Origin: Streptomyces sp. NRRL F-6131
Lineage (GTDB): Bacteria; Actinomycetota; Actinomycetes; Streptomycetales; Streptomycetaceae
Assembly: GCA_000719695.1 (NCBI GenBank)
Contig: JOHN01000026.1
Coordinates: 1-64,000, forward strand
Length of the DNA: 64,000 bases
Reading direction: 5' to 3'
Part shown: one piece after another, positions 26,380-35,367 of the stretch
Layout: every line of letters begins with the position of its first letter
Position numbering within the stretch: the first letter of the stretch is position 1
Made by a program: the position numbers and the translations under genes
The notes under the pieces: model-generated
Database searches by the model: none
Told to the model about the DNA's origin: nothing
The model's input: the letters and a program-made list of their open reading frames with translations, nothing else

Positions 26380-27219
26380 TCAGGCGCCGACGCGGAAGCG
26401 GGCGAAGCGCTTGAGGGCGACGCCGTTCTCCTCGAGGACCTTGGCGACGGTCTTCTTGTTGTCCTTCGCGAAGGCCTGCTCCAGGACGGAGTTCTCCTTC
26501 ACGAAGCCGGTGACGCGACCCTCGACGATCTTCGGCAGGGCGGCCTCCGGCTTGCCCTCCTCGCGAGCGGTGGCCTCGGCGACGCGGCGCTCGTTCTCGA
26601 TGTCCTCGGCCGGGATGTCCTCGCGGGAGAGGTACTTCGGTGCGAAGGCGGCGATGTGCTGCGCGACGTCCTTGGCGACCTCGGCGTTCTCCTTGTCCAG
26701 CTCGACCAGGACGCCGACGGCCGGCGGCAGGTCGGGGCTGGTCTTGTGGAGGTAGACCGCGACGAAGCCGTCACCGTCGAACTGCGCGAAGCGGCGGAAG
26801 ACGATCTTCTCGCCCAGGGTCGCGTTGGCCTCGTCCACGAACTGCTGGACGGTCTTGCCGGCCTCGATCTCGGAAGCCAGGGCGGCGTCCAGGTCGGCCG
26901 GGGCGCTCTTGGCGACGTGGGCGGCGATCGCGTCGGCGACCTTGACGAAGTTGTCACCCTTGGCGACGAAGTCGGTCTCGCAGTTCAGCTCGACCAGAAC
27001 GCCGGACTTCTTGTCCTCGGCGATCAGGGAGGCGACGGCGCCGTTGGAGGCGTCGCGGCCCTCGCGCTTGGCAACGCCCTTCTGGCCCTTGATGCGCAGG
27101 AGCTCGACGGCCTTCTCGACGTTGCCCTCGGCCTCGTCCAGGGCCTTCTTGCAGTCCATCATGCCGGCGCCGGTGAGCTCACGGAGCTTCTTGACGTCCG
27201 CGGCGGTGAAGTTCGCCAT
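26380..27219 (-). CDS. tsf: Translation elongation factor Ts
   Basis: 279 aa. The N-terminal UBA-like domain ([20 protein letters not shown]) and the conserved NCETDFVA motif contacting EF-Tu (about 80-87) are present. It exchanges GDP for GTP on EF-Tu. ATG start. It is downstream of rpsB with the usual hairpins in between. Confidence 0.97.
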   Translation of the reverse strand: MANFTAADVKKLRELTGAGMMDCKKALDEAEGNVEKAVELLRIKGQKGVAKREGRDASNGAVASLIAEDKKSGVLVELNCETDFVAKGDNFVKVADAIAAHVAKSAPADLDAALASEIEAGKTVQQFVDEANATLGEKIVFRRFAQFDGDGFVAVYLHKTSPDLPPAVGVLVELDKENAEVAKDVAQHIAAFAPKYLSREDIPAEDIENERRVAEATAREEGKPEAALPKIVEGRVTGFVKENSVLEQAFAKDNKKTVAKVLEENGVALKRFARFRVGA

Positions 27220-27261
27220 GGTGTGAATCTCTTCTCGCGTCTCGCGTGTCTGCGTGGAGTG

Positions 27262-27335
27262 GCGCCGGGACCGATGGTTCGGCCCCGGCGCGGGAGAGAG
27301 GGGCACCGACCGGTGTCGTACCGGCGGGTGCCCCT
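27262..27335 (-). terminator. Two hairpins in the rpsB-tsf intergenic region
   Basis: The first hairpin pairs GCGCCGGG (27262-27269) with CCCGGCGC (27284-27291). The second pairs AGGGGCACC (27299-27307) with GGTGCCCCT (27327-27335), with a further inner CCGGT/ACCGG pairing. They lie just after the rpsB stop (27349) and upstream of tsf. Partial termination or mRNA processing that sets the S2:EF-Ts ratio is the likely effect. Confidence 0.7.
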
Positions 27336-27348
27336 CACCCGTGGTACG

Positions 27349-28224
27349 TCAGGCCTGCTCGGCCGGCGCCTCGGCGGCGGCGGGCGCCTCCTCGGCCGGG
27401 GCCTCGGCGGCGGGGGCCTCGGCGGCGGCGGGGGCCTCCTCGGCCTTCTTCTCGCCCTCGAGGATGTCCTTCTCCCAGTCGGCGAGCGGCTGGTCGGCAC
27501 CCGGCTCGGCCTTGACGTCGCCCTTGGCGACACCAGCGCGGGACTTGAGGCCCTCGGCGACGGCGTCGGCGATCACGCGGGTCAGCAGGGTGACGGAACG
27601 GATCGCGTCGTCGTTGCCCGGGATCTTGTAGTCGACCTCGTCGGGGTCACAGTTGGTGTCGAGGATGGCGACGACCGGGATGTTGAGCTTCCGGGCCTCG
27701 CCGACCGCGATGTGCTCCTTCTTGGTGTCCACGATCCAGACAGCGCTGGGAACGCGCTGCATGTCACGGATACCGCCGAGGGTCTTCTCCAGCTTGTCGT
27801 GCTCGCGCTGGAGGACCAGGAGCTCCTTCTTGGTGAGGCCGGAACCGGCCACGTCCGAGAAGTCCAGCTCGCCGAGCTCCTTGAGACGCTGCAGGCGCTT
27901 GTAGACGGTCGAGAAGTTGGTCAGCATGCCGCCGAGCCAGCGCTGGTTCACGTAGGGCATGCCCACGCGGGTGGCCTGCTCGGCGATGGCCTCCTGGGCC
28001 TGCTTCTTCGTGCCGACGAAGAGGACGCTGCCGCCGTGGGCAACGGTCTCCTTGATGAACTCGAAGGCGCGGTCGATGTAGTTCAGCGACTGCAGGAGGT
28101 CGATGATGTAGATGCCGTTGCGCTCCGTGATGATGAAGCGCTTCATCTTCGGGTTCCAGCGGCGGGTCTGGTGACCGAAGTGGACGCCGCTCTCCAGCAG
28201 CTCCCGCATCGTGACGACGGCCAT
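27349..28224 (-). CDS. rpsB: 30S ribosomal protein S2
   Basis: 291 aa. The N-terminus [20 protein letters not shown] and [10 protein letters not shown] are classic S2. The C-terminus has a roughly 45-residue Ala/Glu/Pro extension ([14 protein letters not shown]) often seen in Streptomyces. ATG with GAGGAG 7 nt upstream (read on the minus strand). Its promoter must lie in 28225-28761. It is a structural component of the 30S head. Confidence 0.97.
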   Translation of the reverse strand: MAVVTMRELLESGVHFGHQTRRWNPKMKRFIITERNGIYIIDLLQSLNYIDRAFEFIKETVAHGGSVLFVGTKKQAQEAIAEQATRVGMPYVNQRWLGGMLTNFSTVYKRLQRLKELGELDFSDVAGSGLTKKELLVLQREHDKLEKTLGGIRDMQRVPSAVWIVDTKKEHIAVGEARKLNIPVVAILDTNCDPDEVDYKIPGNDDAIRSVTLLTRVIADAVAEGLKSRAGVAKGDVKAEPGADQPLADWEKDILEGEKKAEEAPAAAEAPAAEAPAEEAPAAAEAPAEQA

Positions 28225-28761
28225 GGCCGTGCTCCTCAGGTGTTACGCCCGGCTCCGACGCAGCGGCGTCACGGCGGGCGCGGTGGCGCCCCCCGCTCGG
28301 CTCGTGCGAACGGCCGGGTCAGGCTCGGTTTTGTCCGTGGCGGCCAGGTGACAGCCACGCCTGACGCCCCGAACGTGCCGAGCCGCTTGAACCCGACGGT
28401 CCGGGGACCGGCCGGGCTCGGCGGACCGAGCGGCACTCGCACCTGGCGGGGGCGGCGGCTGAGCCGCTTCCGACCACCGGTGGCGGGGCGTGCGAAGTCG
28501 ACCCGGTGGACCGGGTCGCGTGTGAAGTGTACGGGAAGCGCCGAGCACCGAGCGACTCCGCGGGAGGCGGGCGGGCGGGGACGAGCCAGGTCCGGAGCGT
28601 CCGGACGGCTCCGCCGGGGGCCCGTGGCGGCCCCGCCGGAGCCTCGCGCATCCGACGCGGTCCACCCGTTGGGGGGACGGTCGTCGTCCACAGGGGCCGG
28701 TTGTCCACAGGAACCGGGGCAGGGGTGGCCGGGCCGGCGAGCCCCGGGGACCCTCGGCGTC
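28225..28761. promoter_or_regulatory. 537-nt divergent intergenic region between rpsB and the M23 gene, with two DnaA-box-like sites
   Basis: No credible gene. For rpsB, TACACT on the minus strand (28528-28533) is a possible -10 box with no good -35. Two 9-mers matching the Streptomyces DnaA box occur on the plus strand: TCGTCCACA (28684-28692) and TTGTCCACA (28701-28709). They are 17 bp apart start to start and lie 53 nt before the M23 start. No riboswitch fold is recognisable upstream of the peptidase gene. Confidence 0.5.
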
Positions 28762-30093
28762 ATGACGGGTGGCGCGGGAGTCGTGGGTGGTGCGGTGGGC
28801 GGTGCGATGGGTGGTGTGGTGGGGGTCGTGGGTGGTGCGGTGGGTGGTGCGGTCGCTCCGGGTCGGCGGCGGGGGCGCCGGCTGGTACCGGTGGTCCTGG
28901 TCGCGCTGCTGGCGGGCCTGTGGCCCTGGGCGCTCGGGCACGCGGCGGAGGGTGCCGGGGGCGGTGGCGGGCGTGGCGGGAGCGGGGGGAGTGGCGTGAG
29001 CGGGGGTAAGAGCGGGAGCGCGCGGCGGTGGCCGGTGGACGGTCCGGACGGGGGGCCGGGTGCCGTGATCGGCCGCTTCGAGGCGCCGGCGCAGCCATGG
29101 GGTGCGGGACACCGCGGCGTCGACCTGGCCGCCGCCCCTGGCGCGGAGGTCCGGGCCGCGGCGGCGGGGGTCGTGACGTTCGCCGGGCCGGTGGCCGGGC
29201 GGCCGGTGGTCACGGTCACCCATCCGGTGGGCGCCGACCCGGCCTCCCCGGTTCCTCAGGTGGCCCCGACTCCCCCGCCTTCCCCGGCTGCGCCGCTGAG
29301 GACCACCTACCTGCCGGTGGAGGGCTCCCTCCCGGTGGGCACCACCGTGGCGGCCGGCCAGGTGATCGGACGGCTCGCCGCCGGGAACGGCCACTGCGTC
29401 GGCGGCCCCTGTCTGCACTGGGGCCTGCTGCGCGGACGGCGCTACCTGGATCCGGCGGCGCTGCTCGGGCTCGGCCGGGCCCGCCTGCTGCCGCTCGTCC
29501 ACGGACCGGGGGCGGTCGTCTCCGCTCCGTCCCCACCCGACCTCACCGGACCGCCCGGGCTCCTCGGAGCCCGCCGGCTCAGCTCCGGCCGAGACCGTGC
29601 AGGGCGAGGGCGACCGCAGCGTCGGCGATCACCTCGGGGCTCTCGGCCCGGCCACCCGCGGCCCGCTGCTCCGCCTGCCGGACGGCCGCCTCGACGATGC
29701 CCTGGAGCAGCGCGGCGGCCAGCCGGGGCTGCTCGTGGCCGAGGTCCCCCAGCGCCTGGACCACCAGCCCGACCAGCGTCCCGTGTGCCGCCCGGATGCG
29801 CTCGCGGGCCGCGTCGTCCAGCTCCAGCGCGGAGATCGCGGCGACCGCCCGGTGGCGCGGGTCGGCGGCCAGCGCGAGCTGGCTCCGGACGTACGCCTCG
29901 ATCCGCTCGGCGGCGGTGTCGCGGCTCGCCATCCCGGCCTCGATCTCGGCGGCCCACAGCGGGAAGTCGACTTCGCAGAGCGCCTCCACCACCGCCGCGC
30001 GGGAACGGAAGTACTCGTACACCGAGGAACGCGCGAGCCCCGTACGCGCCGCGAGCGCGGGGAAGGTCAGGGCCTCCATGCCTCCCTCGGTGA
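28762..30093 (+). CDS. M23-family (LytM-like) peptidase, export signal at N-terminus; no in-frame stop until inside the convergent gene
   Basis: The convincing part is residues 1 to about 250. A Gly/Val-rich start is followed by RRRGRRLVPVVLVALLAGL (signal or anchor), then an M23 domain with GHRGVDLAAAPGAEVRAAA (zinc H-x3-D), and CVGGPCLHWGLLRGR near the end of the domain. The usual HxH zinc motif reads CLH, so one ligand is missing and activity is uncertain. After the domain the frame stays open until TGA at 30091-30093, reading about 170 Arg/Pro-rich residues antisense to the TetR gene. No plus-strand frame has a stop between about 29400 and 30090. The true protein end is therefore unknown. 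The start ATG is also tentative, because GTG/ATG codons are abundant in the Gly/Val repeat. Confidence 0.65.
   Translation: MTGGAGVVGGAVGGAMGGVVGVVGGAVGGAVAPGRRRGRRLVPVVLVALLAGLWPWALGHAAEGAGGGGGRGGSGGSGVSGGKSGSARRWPVDGPDGGPGAVIGRFEAPAQPWGAGHRGVDLAAAPGAEVRAAAAGVVTFAGPVAGRPVVTVTHPVGADPASPVPQVAPTPPPSPAAPLRTTYLPVEGSLPVGTTVAAGQVIGRLAAGNGHCVGGPCLHWGLLRGRRYLDPAALLGLGRARLLPLVHGPGAVVSAPSPPDLTGPPGLLGARRLSSGRDRAGRGRPQRRRSPRGSRPGHPRPAAPPAGRPPRRCPGAARRPAGAARGRGPPAPGPPARPASRVPPGCARGPRRPAPARRSRRPPGGAGRRPARAGSGRTPRSARRRCRGSPSRPRSRRPTAGSRLRRAPPPPPRGNGSTRTPRNARAPYAPRARGRSGPPCLPR
28765..28860 (+). repeat. GGTGCGGTGGGTGGT-type microrepeat in the start of the M23 gene
   Basis: Short units of GGTGGTGCGGTG and GGTGTGGTG recur, encoding VVGGAVGGAMGG-like residues just before the signal sequence. 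It is low-complexity DNA that could slip in replication and makes the translation start hard to place. Confidence 0.7.
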
Positions 30094-30184
30094 GGAGACT
30101 GCGGGCAGCGTCGAGGAGGGCAGCCCGCTGCATCTGTCGGTGCTCGGCCACACTGGCCGCTCGGATCTTCGGCACGCCCACCAC
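29579..30184 (-). CDS. TetR-family transcriptional regulator
   Basis: 201 aa. The N-terminal TetR helix-turn-helix is clear (LLDAARSLLTEGGMEALTFP, then RTGLARSSVYEYFRSRAAVVEALCE). The C-terminal ligand domain has no recognisable specificity. Several GTG codons are possible starts (30184, 30181, 30175); VPKIRAASVAEHR at 30175 is also plausible, and no ribosome site decides. It is convergent with, and overlapped by, the open frame of the M23 gene. It lies 142 nt downstream of whiG on the same strand. Confidence 0.88.
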   Translation of the reverse strand: MVGVPKIRAASVAEHRQMQRAALLDAARSLLTEGGMEALTFPALAARTGLARSSVYEYFRSRAAVVEALCEVDFPLWAAEIEAGMASRDTAAERIEAYVRSQLALAADPRHRAVAAISALELDDAARERIRAAHGTLVGLVVQALGDLGHEQPRLAAALLQGIVEAAVRQAEQRAAGGRAESPEVIADAAVALALHGLGRS

Positions 30185-30326
30185 TGTACGGAGCCCTACA
30201 TCCCGCCGGTACGGTGCCGCGTACGGCGACGGATACGGAGGGATGCGTTCCGGGGCGCGGGGCGTGGACCCGGCGTACGCGGCGCACCCGACCGGGCCCG
30301 GGCGACACCGGCCGCGGGGCGTCCCG

Positions 30327-31343
30327 CTATCGGATCTCCGACAGCTTGGCGCGCAGCTGGAGCACCGACTTGGTGTGGATCTGGCTGACCCGGCTCTCGG
30401 TCACCCCGAGGACCTGGCCGATCTCGGCGAGGGTCAGCCCCTCGTAGTAGTAGAGCGTCACCACCGTCTTCTCCCGCTCGGGGAGGGTGTTGACCGCCTG
30501 CGCCAGCAGTCGGCGCAGCTCCCGGTCCTCAGCCACCTCGACCGGGTCGTCGGCGCCGTGGTCCTCCAGCGTGTCCATCAGGCTCAGCCGGTCGCCGCTC
30601 TCGCCGACGGGGTGGAGCAGCTCGTCGAGCGCGACCACGTTGGCGAGCGAGAGCTGGCTGAAGATGGCGTGCAGGTCCTCGATGGCGATGCCCATCTCGG
30701 CCGCCACCTCGGGCTCGTTGGGCGTCCGCCGCAGCCGGGCCTCCAGCGTCGCGTAGGTGCGCTCGACCGCCTTCGCCTTCTGCCGCACCGAACGCGGGAT
30801 CCAGTCCAGCGCGCGCAGCTCGTCGATGATCGCGCCGCGGATCCGGCTGATCGCATAGGTCTCGAACTTGATGGCGCGGTCGATGTCGAACTTCTCGATC
30901 GCGTCGATCAGCCCGAAGACCCCGGAGGAGACGAAGTCGGCCTGCTCCACGTTGGACGGCAGACCGACCCCGACCCGGCCCGCCACGTACTTGACGAGTG
31001 GTGAGTAGTGCAGGATCAGCTGCTCCCGCAGCCGCTGGTCGGCCGTCTCCTTGTAGGCGCGCCACAGCTCTTCGAGCGCCGTGCGCTCCCGGCCGCCCGC
31101 CTCCCGGCGGGGACCCGGCGCCTCGGCCGGCGCGGGGGCGGCCGTGTCGGCGGGAGCGCCGGGCGCGTCCGGACGGTCGTCGTGCGCGCCGGTGCGCGCC
31201 GGACGGCCGCCCTGCCGAGCCAGGGCCCCCATCGCCCCCGCGGACTTGGGCGGGTACTCGGGCACGGTACGCCGCTCGGTGCGCGGCCCTCCCGAGGACC
31301 GGGCACCACCGGTCACTCGGTGTCCGGGAATGTGTGTGGGCAT
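30327..31343 (-). CDS. whiG: Sporulation RNA polymerase sigma factor WhiG (FliA class)
   Basis: 338 aa. The conserved core begins at [20 protein letters not shown]. It contains [20 protein letters not shown] and [19 protein letters not shown] (region 2), and ends with [20 protein letters not shown] and [20 protein letters not shown] (region 4). WhiG commits aerial hyphae to sporulation. The start MPTHIPGHR was chosen by resemblance to the MPQH start I recall for the S. coelicolor protein (about 280 aa); no ribosome site confirms it and ATG 31373 is possible. About 60 extra N-terminal residues rich in Ala, Pro, Gly and Arg precede the core compared with that protein. Confidence 0.93.
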   Translation of the reverse strand: MPTHIPGHRVTGGARSSGGPRTERRTVPEYPPKSAGAMGALARQGGRPARTGAHDDRPDAPGAPADTAAPAPAEAPGPRREAGGRERTALEELWRAYKETADQRLREQLILHYSPLVKYVAGRVGVGLPSNVEQADFVSSGVFGLIDAIEKFDIDRAIKFETYAISRIRGAIIDELRALDWIPRSVRQKAKAVERTYATLEARLRRTPNEPEVAAEMGIAIEDLHAIFSQLSLANVVALDELLHPVGESGDRLSLMDTLEDHGADDPVEVAEDRELRRLLAQAVNTLPEREKTVVTLYYYEGLTLAEIGQVLGVTESRVSQIHTKSVLQLRAKLSEIR

Positions 31344-31675
31344 ACGTTGGTCTGCGCCGTTCTGCCGAGTCATGTGCTGATAGGGAAGGCATGGCGAGCG
31401 TAGCGTGACCGACTCGCTGCAGAGTGCTACCGCCACTCGGTCGTCCCCCGATCCGGTGGCGTTCGTGTCGCCACCGCCGGGCACCGGAGGTGGACGAACC
31501 GGATGCCGACCCCGCCCGGCCCGCCCGCTCCGTCAACCCCGTGCCCCGCCCCGTCCTCCTCCCGGTGGCCACGCAGCCCTCGTGCCCTTCTGACGCTCCT
31601 TCCGCGGAGCCCTCGCACCGTGTCCCTGTCCTCCTCCGGCGCTCGCCCCGCGCCTCCGGCCGGCCGGACGGGGCG
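31344..31675. promoter_or_regulatory. whiG upstream region
   Basis: 332 nt between the end of dprA and whiG. It must hold the whiG promoter. On the minus strand TACGCT (31397-31402) is a possible -10 box about 50 nt upstream of the chosen start, without a convincing -35. I see no gene or strong hairpin. Confidence 0.35.
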
Positions 31676-32872
31676 TCACCTCCTCCGCACCAGTCGCCAG
31701 TGCGCGCCGTGCCGCTCGACGTGACCGAGCGAGCCCAACTCGTAGAGCCGCTGGAGCACCTCGTCCGGCGGGAGCCCCGACTGCCGGGCCAGCCGCTCCA
31801 CCGGCGCGCCCTCCGCGCTGGCCGGCACGGCCTCCAGGACCCGGGCCGCCTCCGGCTCCAGGAGGTCCCTGGGCAGCACCGGGCCGCCGCGCTGCGGCGC
31901 CAGGTCGTCGCCGATCGCCCCGATCAGCTCGATCACCTCGGAGGCGTCGGTGACCACGGTCGCGGCGCCGCTGCGGATCAGCGCGTGCACTCCGGCGGAG
32001 AGTTCCGACGTCACCGGCCCCGGCACGCCCATGGTGTGCCGGTTGAGGTCCCGGGCGCGCCGGGCGGTGCTGAGCGCCCCGCTGCGCAGCGCCGCCTCGA
32101 CCACCACGGTGCCGCGGGTCAGCGCCGCGATCACCCGGTTGCGCAGCACGAACCTGAACCTGGTCGGGTGCTCCCCCGGCGGGAGTTCGCTCAGCAGCAG
32201 CCCCTGCTCGGCGATCCGGCGGATCAGCGCGGTGTTGCCCCGCGGGTAGGCCACGTCCACCCCGCAGGCCAGGACACCGACCGTCGGACCGCCGACGGCC
32301 AGCGCGCCCCGGTGGGCGGCCGCGTCGATCCCGTAGGCGCCGCCCGAGACGACCACCCAGCCGCGCTCGGCGAGCTGCGCGGCGAGGTCCCCGGCGACGT
32401 GCGCGCCGTACGCCGTGCAGGCCCGGGCGCCGACGACCGCGACCGAGCGCAGGGCGAGCAGGCGCAGCGAGCCGGTGCCGACCACCCAGAGACCGGTGGG
32501 CCGCCCGACACCGAGGTCGTCCAGCTGGCTCGGCCACTCGGTGTCGCCCGGAATGATGAAGCGCCCACCGGCCGCGCGCACCCGTTCCAGGTCGGCGACC
32601 GGGTCGAGTCCGGCCATGCGGGCCCGATAGGCCTCCAGACGGGCGGTGTCCACGCCCTGCCGGTCGGCGGCTTCGCCGTCCCGGATCGCCCGTACGACGT
32701 CCAGCGCGTCGAGGCGGGCGAGCCAGCGGCCGAGGACGGCGTCCCCGGGTTCGGCGAGTCGGCTGAGCGCCGCCCGGGCGAGGCGCTCCGGCTCGGGCCC
32801 GGGCCGCGACTCCGGGGCGGCTCCCGTTTCACCGGGCAGGCCCTGCGGGAGGTCGTTCGGGGTACGGCTCAT
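31676..32872 (-). CDS. dprA: DNA-processing protein DprA (Smf)
   Basis: 398 aa. The Rossmann core has SVAVVGARACTAYG, VVVSGGAYGIDAAAH and GVDVAYPRGN, all standard DprA signatures. FRFVLRNRVIAALTRGTVVV follows. A C-terminal winged-helix region (about 325-395) is present. DprA binds single-stranded DNA and loads RecA. The ATG overlaps the stop of the upstream ATPase gene by 4 nt (ATGA), so they are co-translated. Confidence 0.95.
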   Translation of the reverse strand: MSRTPNDLPQGLPGETGAAPESRPGPEPERLARAALSRLAEPGDAVLGRWLARLDALDVVRAIRDGEAADRQGVDTARLEAYRARMAGLDPVADLERVRAAGGRFIIPGDTEWPSQLDDLGVGRPTGLWVVGTGSLRLLALRSVAVVGARACTAYGAHVAGDLAAQLAERGWVVVSGGAYGIDAAAHRGALAVGGPTVGVLACGVDVAYPRGNTALIRRIAEQGLLLSELPPGEHPTRFRFVLRNRVIAALTRGTVVVEAALRSGALSTARRARDLNRHTMGVPGPVTSELSAGVHALIRSGAATVVTDASEVIELIGAIGDDLAPQRGGPVLPRDLLEPEAARVLEAVPASAEGAPVERLARQSGLPPDEVLQRLYELGSLGHVERHGAHWRLVRRR

Positions 32873-34581
32873 GTGCCGGTCTCCTGGGGCTTGTCGGTGG
32901 GGACGGGTCCGGGGCGGGTGGCAGGATCGGCGGAGCGGCGGCCGGGTCGGTCCTCGGGGAGGTCCGGCCGTCCGAAGAAGCGCTCCGTCAGGGGGAGCCC
33001 CTGCTCCACTCCGGTGCGCAGGACGAGGGCCGTCCGGATGTCGCGCTGCTCGGGGCGGTCCCGGCCGGCCAGGTCGGCGACCGTCCAGGCGACCCGCAGC
33101 ACCCGGTCCAGGCCGCGGGCGGTCAGCAGACCGCGCTCCAGCTGGCGCGCGGCGTCGTTCAGCGCGCCCGACGCCAGCTGCCAGCGGGTGCGCAGCTCAT
33201 GGCCGGGGACCTCGGCGTTGGTCCGCCACGGCGTGCCCGCGAGCCGGGCCGCCGCACGTTCCCGCGCCGCCAGGACCCGGGCCGCGACCACCTGGGTGGT
33301 CTCCGCCGATGTATCGCGCTGCATCAGCTCGACCCTGGTCACCGGGGCGACCTGGACCTGGAGGTCGACCCGGTCGAGCAGCGGCCCGGACAGCCGGTTC
33401 TGGTAGCGGCTGACCATGGTCGGGGTGCACTCGCACCCCTCCCCCCGTCGCGAGTGGCGCCCGCACGGGCAGGGGTTGGCGGCCAGACAGAGCAGGAAAC
33501 GGGCGGGCAGCCGGAGCGAGCCGGCGGACCGGGCGATCACCACCTCGCCCGATTCGAGCGGCTGGCGCAGCGCGTCCAGCACCCGGACGGGGAACTCCGG
33601 AGCCTCGTCGAGGAACAGGACGCCCCGGTGCGCCAGCGAGACCGCACCCGGTCTCGGCAGGCCGCTGCCGCCCCCGACGATGGCGGGCATCGTGGTCGAG
33701 TGGTGCGGGGAGCAGTAGGGCGCGCGGTCGATCAGCGGGCGTCCGGCCGGGAGCAGCCCCGCCACGGAGTGGACCGCGGTGACCTCCAGCGCCTCCTTCT
33801 GGGTGAGCCGCGGGAGCAGCGCCGGCAGCCGCTCCGCCAGCATCGTCTTGCCCGCGCCGGGCGGACCCTTGAGGTAGAGGTGGTGCCCGCCGGCGGCGGC
33901 GATCTCCAGGGCCCTGCGCGCCTCGTACTGACCGGCCACATCGGCGAGGTCCATCCGGGCGGCCGCCTCGTCGGGCAGGCCGCGCACTCCCGCGCTGGGG
34001 AGCATCAGTCCCGCCATCAGCGGATCGGGCCGACCGGCGAGCCGGTCGGCGGGCTCCTCCGGTTCCGGGGCACCGGTGAGCACGGCGATCAGCTGGCGCA
34101 GGCTGCGGACACCGACGACGCTCACCCCGGGGACCAGTTCGGCCTCGGCGGCGGTCTGGTCGGCGACGACGACCCGTCGGTAGCCGGCGTCGGCCGCGGC
34201 CAGCACCGACGGGAGCACCCCGCGCACCGGGCGCACCCGCCCGTCCAGCCCGAGCTCCCCGATGAGCAGCAGGTCCGCGATCGAGGACGGGTCGAGCCGT
34301 TCGGCCGCCGCCAGCACGGCGCAGGCCACGGCGAGGTCGAAGCCGCTGCCGCTCTTGGGCACGGAGGCGGGGCTCAGTCCGACGGTCAGCTTCCGCTGCG
34401 GCCAGGCCTCGCCGCTGTTCACGACCGCCGCGCGGACGCGGTCGCGGGCCTCGGAGAGCGCCTTGTCGGGCAGGCCGACCAGGGTGAACGCCGCCACCCC
34501 GGGCTCCAGGTCGGCCTGGACCTCGACGATCACCCCGTCGACCCCCACCAGGGCCACGGAACACGTCCGGGCGAAGGCCAT
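32869..34581 (-). CDS. YifB/ComM-family Mg-chelatase-like AAA ATPase
   Basis: 570 aa. An N-terminal Lon-protease-like fold (about 1-180, with GLSPASVPKSGSGFDLAVA) precedes the AAA domain with Walker A GPPGAGKTMLAERL and Walker B GVLFLDEAPEF. A cysteine-rich insert CPCGRHSRRGEGCEC is also present. ComM is a branch-migration helicase for integrating DNA during transformation in other bacteria. It starts exactly after the yraN stop (TAG then ATG). The group yraN-comM-dprA is a common arrangement. Confidence 0.93.
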   Translation of the reverse strand: MAFARTCSVALVGVDGVIVEVQADLEPGVAAFTLVGLPDKALSEARDRVRAAVVNSGEAWPQRKLTVGLSPASVPKSGSGFDLAVACAVLAAAERLDPSSIADLLLIGELGLDGRVRPVRGVLPSVLAAADAGYRRVVVADQTAAEAELVPGVSVVGVRSLRQLIAVLTGAPEPEEPADRLAGRPDPLMAGLMLPSAGVRGLPDEAAARMDLADVAGQYEARRALEIAAAGGHHLYLKGPPGAGKTMLAERLPALLPRLTQKEALEVTAVHSVAGLLPAGRPLIDRAPYCSPHHSTTMPAIVGGGSGLPRPGAVSLAHRGVLFLDEAPEFPVRVLDALRQPLESGEVVIARSAGSLRLPARFLLCLAANPCPCGRHSRRGEGCECTPTMVSRYQNRLSGPLLDRVDLQVQVAPVTRVELMQRDTSAETTQVVAARVLAARERAAARLAGTPWRTNAEVPGHELRTRWQLASGALNDAARQLERGLLTARGLDRVLRVAWTVADLAGRDRPEQRDIRTALVLRTGVEQGLPLTERFFGRPDLPEDRPGRRSADPATRPGPVPTDKPQETGT

Positions 34582-35199
34582 CTAGACCACCCCCCGCAGG
34601 TGGTCGACGGTGGCGGCGCCGCGGACCCGGTTGATGACGGCGACGAGGTCGATCCGGACGCCGCCGGGCGGAACGGGTGCCCACGGTGGGTCGGTGGAGC
34701 CGGGCAGGTACTCGGAACCCGCCAGCCGGGCGAAGTGGCCGGGCCAGCGCTCGGCCATCCAGCGCTCGGCCAGTCGGCGCAACCGGTCCGCCTTGACCGG
34801 GCCGATGGCCTCGCTGGGGTGCTGGAATCCCCGCTCGGAGCGGGTCTTGACCTCGCAGACGGCCACGGTGTCGCCGTCGAGGGCGACGATGTCCAGCTCG
34901 CCCTCCGCGCACCGCCAGTTGCGGTCGAGGATCCGCAGCCCCTCCTCGGCGAGCCGACGGGCGGCGACCCGCTCGCCGTAGCGGCCGAGGCCGGAGTTGC
35001 TCAGCCGGCCCGGTCCGGGGCCGTCGGTGCGGGGCTCGGCCGGGTCGGGCTCGACCGGGGCGGACGCGGGCGCGTCCGGGCCCGGGGCGGCCGGCGGCGG
35101 CGGGCCGCCCGCCGGGGGGCGTGCCGCTCGCCGACGTGGCTGCCCGTCCCGCCGGGTCTTCGCGGTCTGCTGCCGCGTGGCGCTCTCGATGTCCTGCAC
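34582..35199 (-). CDS. YraN family (UPF0102) nuclease-like protein
   Basis: 205 aa. The nuclease-like core has [20 protein letters not shown], then [20 protein letters not shown] carrying the E, D and ExK residues of the restriction-endonuclease fold. About 80 residues rich in Pro, Ala and Arg precede it, making the protein longer than the usual 120 aa. GTG at 35199 is chosen because GGAGG lies 8 nt upstream; a GTG at 35208 would overlap that site. It is first in the yraN-comM-dprA operon. Confidence 0.88.
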   Translation of the reverse strand: MQDIESATRQQTAKTRRDGQPRRRAARPPAGGPPPPAAPGPDAPASAPVEPDPAEPRTDGPGPGRLSNSGLGRYGERVAARRLAEEGLRILDRNWRCAEGELDIVALDGDTVAVCEVKTRSERGFQHPSEAIGPVKADRLRRLAERWMAERWPGHFARLAGSEYLPGSTDPPWAPVPPGGVRIDLVAVINRVRGAATVDHLRGVV

Positions 35200-35367
35200 G
35201 GTGACCACCTCCGCCGGGGAGGCTGCCGTGCGGTCCGGGAGCGGACCAGAAGGTTGTTATTTCCTGTGGAAAACCCGGGCCTGTGGATAACTCCTGTCAC
35301 CCGCGGGAGTGAGAATGCCGCAATACCCGAAATTCCCCTGGACATCCGGGGGCCGGGCGGTCCAACG
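35200..35367. promoter_or_regulatory. Intergenic region with a second pair of DnaA-box-like 9-mers
   Basis: On the plus strand TGTGGAAAA (35265-35273) and TGTGGATAA (35282-35290) are present. The second is a perfect reverse complement of the consensus TTATCCACA, and the first differs at one position. They are 17 bp apart start to start. The stretch is AT-richer than its surroundings and lies directly upstream of yraN (read on the minus strand). Promoter elements for yraN must also lie here. Confidence 0.45.

Noticed and set aside
26368..28761. Plus-strand frame joining tsf/rpsB antisense to the M23 gene
   Set aside because: The part before 28762 is antisense to tsf and rpsB. Only the segment from the M23 start onward resembles a protein family.
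28225..28761. Possible c-di-AMP (ydaO) riboswitch before the M23 gene
   Set aside because: Such riboswitches precede many Streptomyces cell-wall hydrolases, but I could not find the conserved pairing elements in this stretch.
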